A stretch of DNA of 5,452 nt from an uncultured Lachnospiraceae bacterium. GTDB lineage: Bacteria; Bacillota_A; Clostridia; Lachnospirales; Lachnospiraceae. Each line of letters opens with the position of its first letter. Position 1 is the stretch's first letter. The translations under genes and the position numbers were made by a program. The notes beneath the pieces are model-generated. The model ran no database searches. It saw nothing but the letters and a program-made list of their open reading frames with translations, and was not told the origin of the DNA. Where the stretch lies: positions 1-5,452 of the forward strand of contig CADBNG010000181.1 in the NCBI GenBank assembly GCA_902795985.1, in the 5' to 3' direction. Below are positions 5,410-5,452 of this stretch, piece by piece.

Positions 5410-5452
5410 GCAGGTGTAGTTCAATGGTAGAACACCAGCCTTCCAAGCTGGA
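5410..5452 (+). tRNA. trnG: tRNA-Gly, anticodon TCC (5' part, cut by window end)
   Basis: The first 43 bases of a tRNA are present and fold as expected. The acceptor 5' strand is GCAGGTG (5410-5416), then TA. The D arm is GTTC / AATGGTA / GAAC (5419-5433), then A. The anticodon stem is CCAGC (5435-5439) with GCTGG (5447-5451) around the loop CTTCCAA. The anticodon TCC (5442-5444) reads GGA and, with wobble, GGG glycine codons. The variable region, T arm and acceptor 3' strand lie beyond the window. Confidence 0.95.

Overview
The window looks like the chromosome of a fairly GC-rich member of the Clostridia. The grounds are a YczE/YyaS/YitT-type membrane protein, an adjacent NusG-domain-II and Gx-transporter pair, a molybdenum aldehyde oxidoreductase of the Desulfovibrio gigas Mop type, an extracytoplasmic C39-like protease on a Thr/Pro/Glu stalk, and GTG starts with purine-rich ribosome binding sites. 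Nothing in the sequence fixes the genus. Every assignment comes from reading motifs by eye.

Layout. Bases 2-1333 (+) are the C-terminal 443 codons of a molybdopterin-binding aldehyde oxidoreductase that starts outside the window. A long hairpin (1353-1418) follows it. Next comes a 94-codon orphan reading frame (1471-1755, +) of unknown function. A symmetric hairpin (1763-1784) between oligo-A and oligo-T separates it from the converging minus-strand genes and probably terminates transcription from both sides.

From 5144 down to 1783 everything reads on the minus strand, in transcription order: a secreted or anchored C39-like cysteine protease with a repeat stalk and a degenerate phage-tail-lysozyme-like domain (5144-3561), a NusG-domain-II protein (3397-3023), a Gx transporter / heptaprenyl-diphosphate-synthase-component-I family membrane protein (3005-2460), and a YczE-like membrane protein (2409-1783). 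The NusG II and Gx genes are 17 bases apart and surely co-transcribed, and the YczE-like gene follows after 50 bases. The protease gene has its own strong promoter and may be a separate unit, since a TATAAT sits just upstream of the NusG II leader. All four products are predicted to be membrane-embedded or extracytoplasmic, but their joint role is unknown.

The right end (5145-5452) is a divergent regulatory region. A minus-strand promoter serves the protease gene, and a REP-like palindrome and short repeats follow. A near-consensus plus-strand promoter then drives a tRNA-Gly(TCC) gene that is cut by the window edge.

I found no CRISPR array, complete transposase, phage module or toxin-antitoxin pair, and no convincing new system. 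The points most worth checking are the degenerate lysozyme-like domain joined to an intact protease, the start-less basic extension ahead of the NusG II gene, the start codon of the protease gene, and the two palindromic elements.
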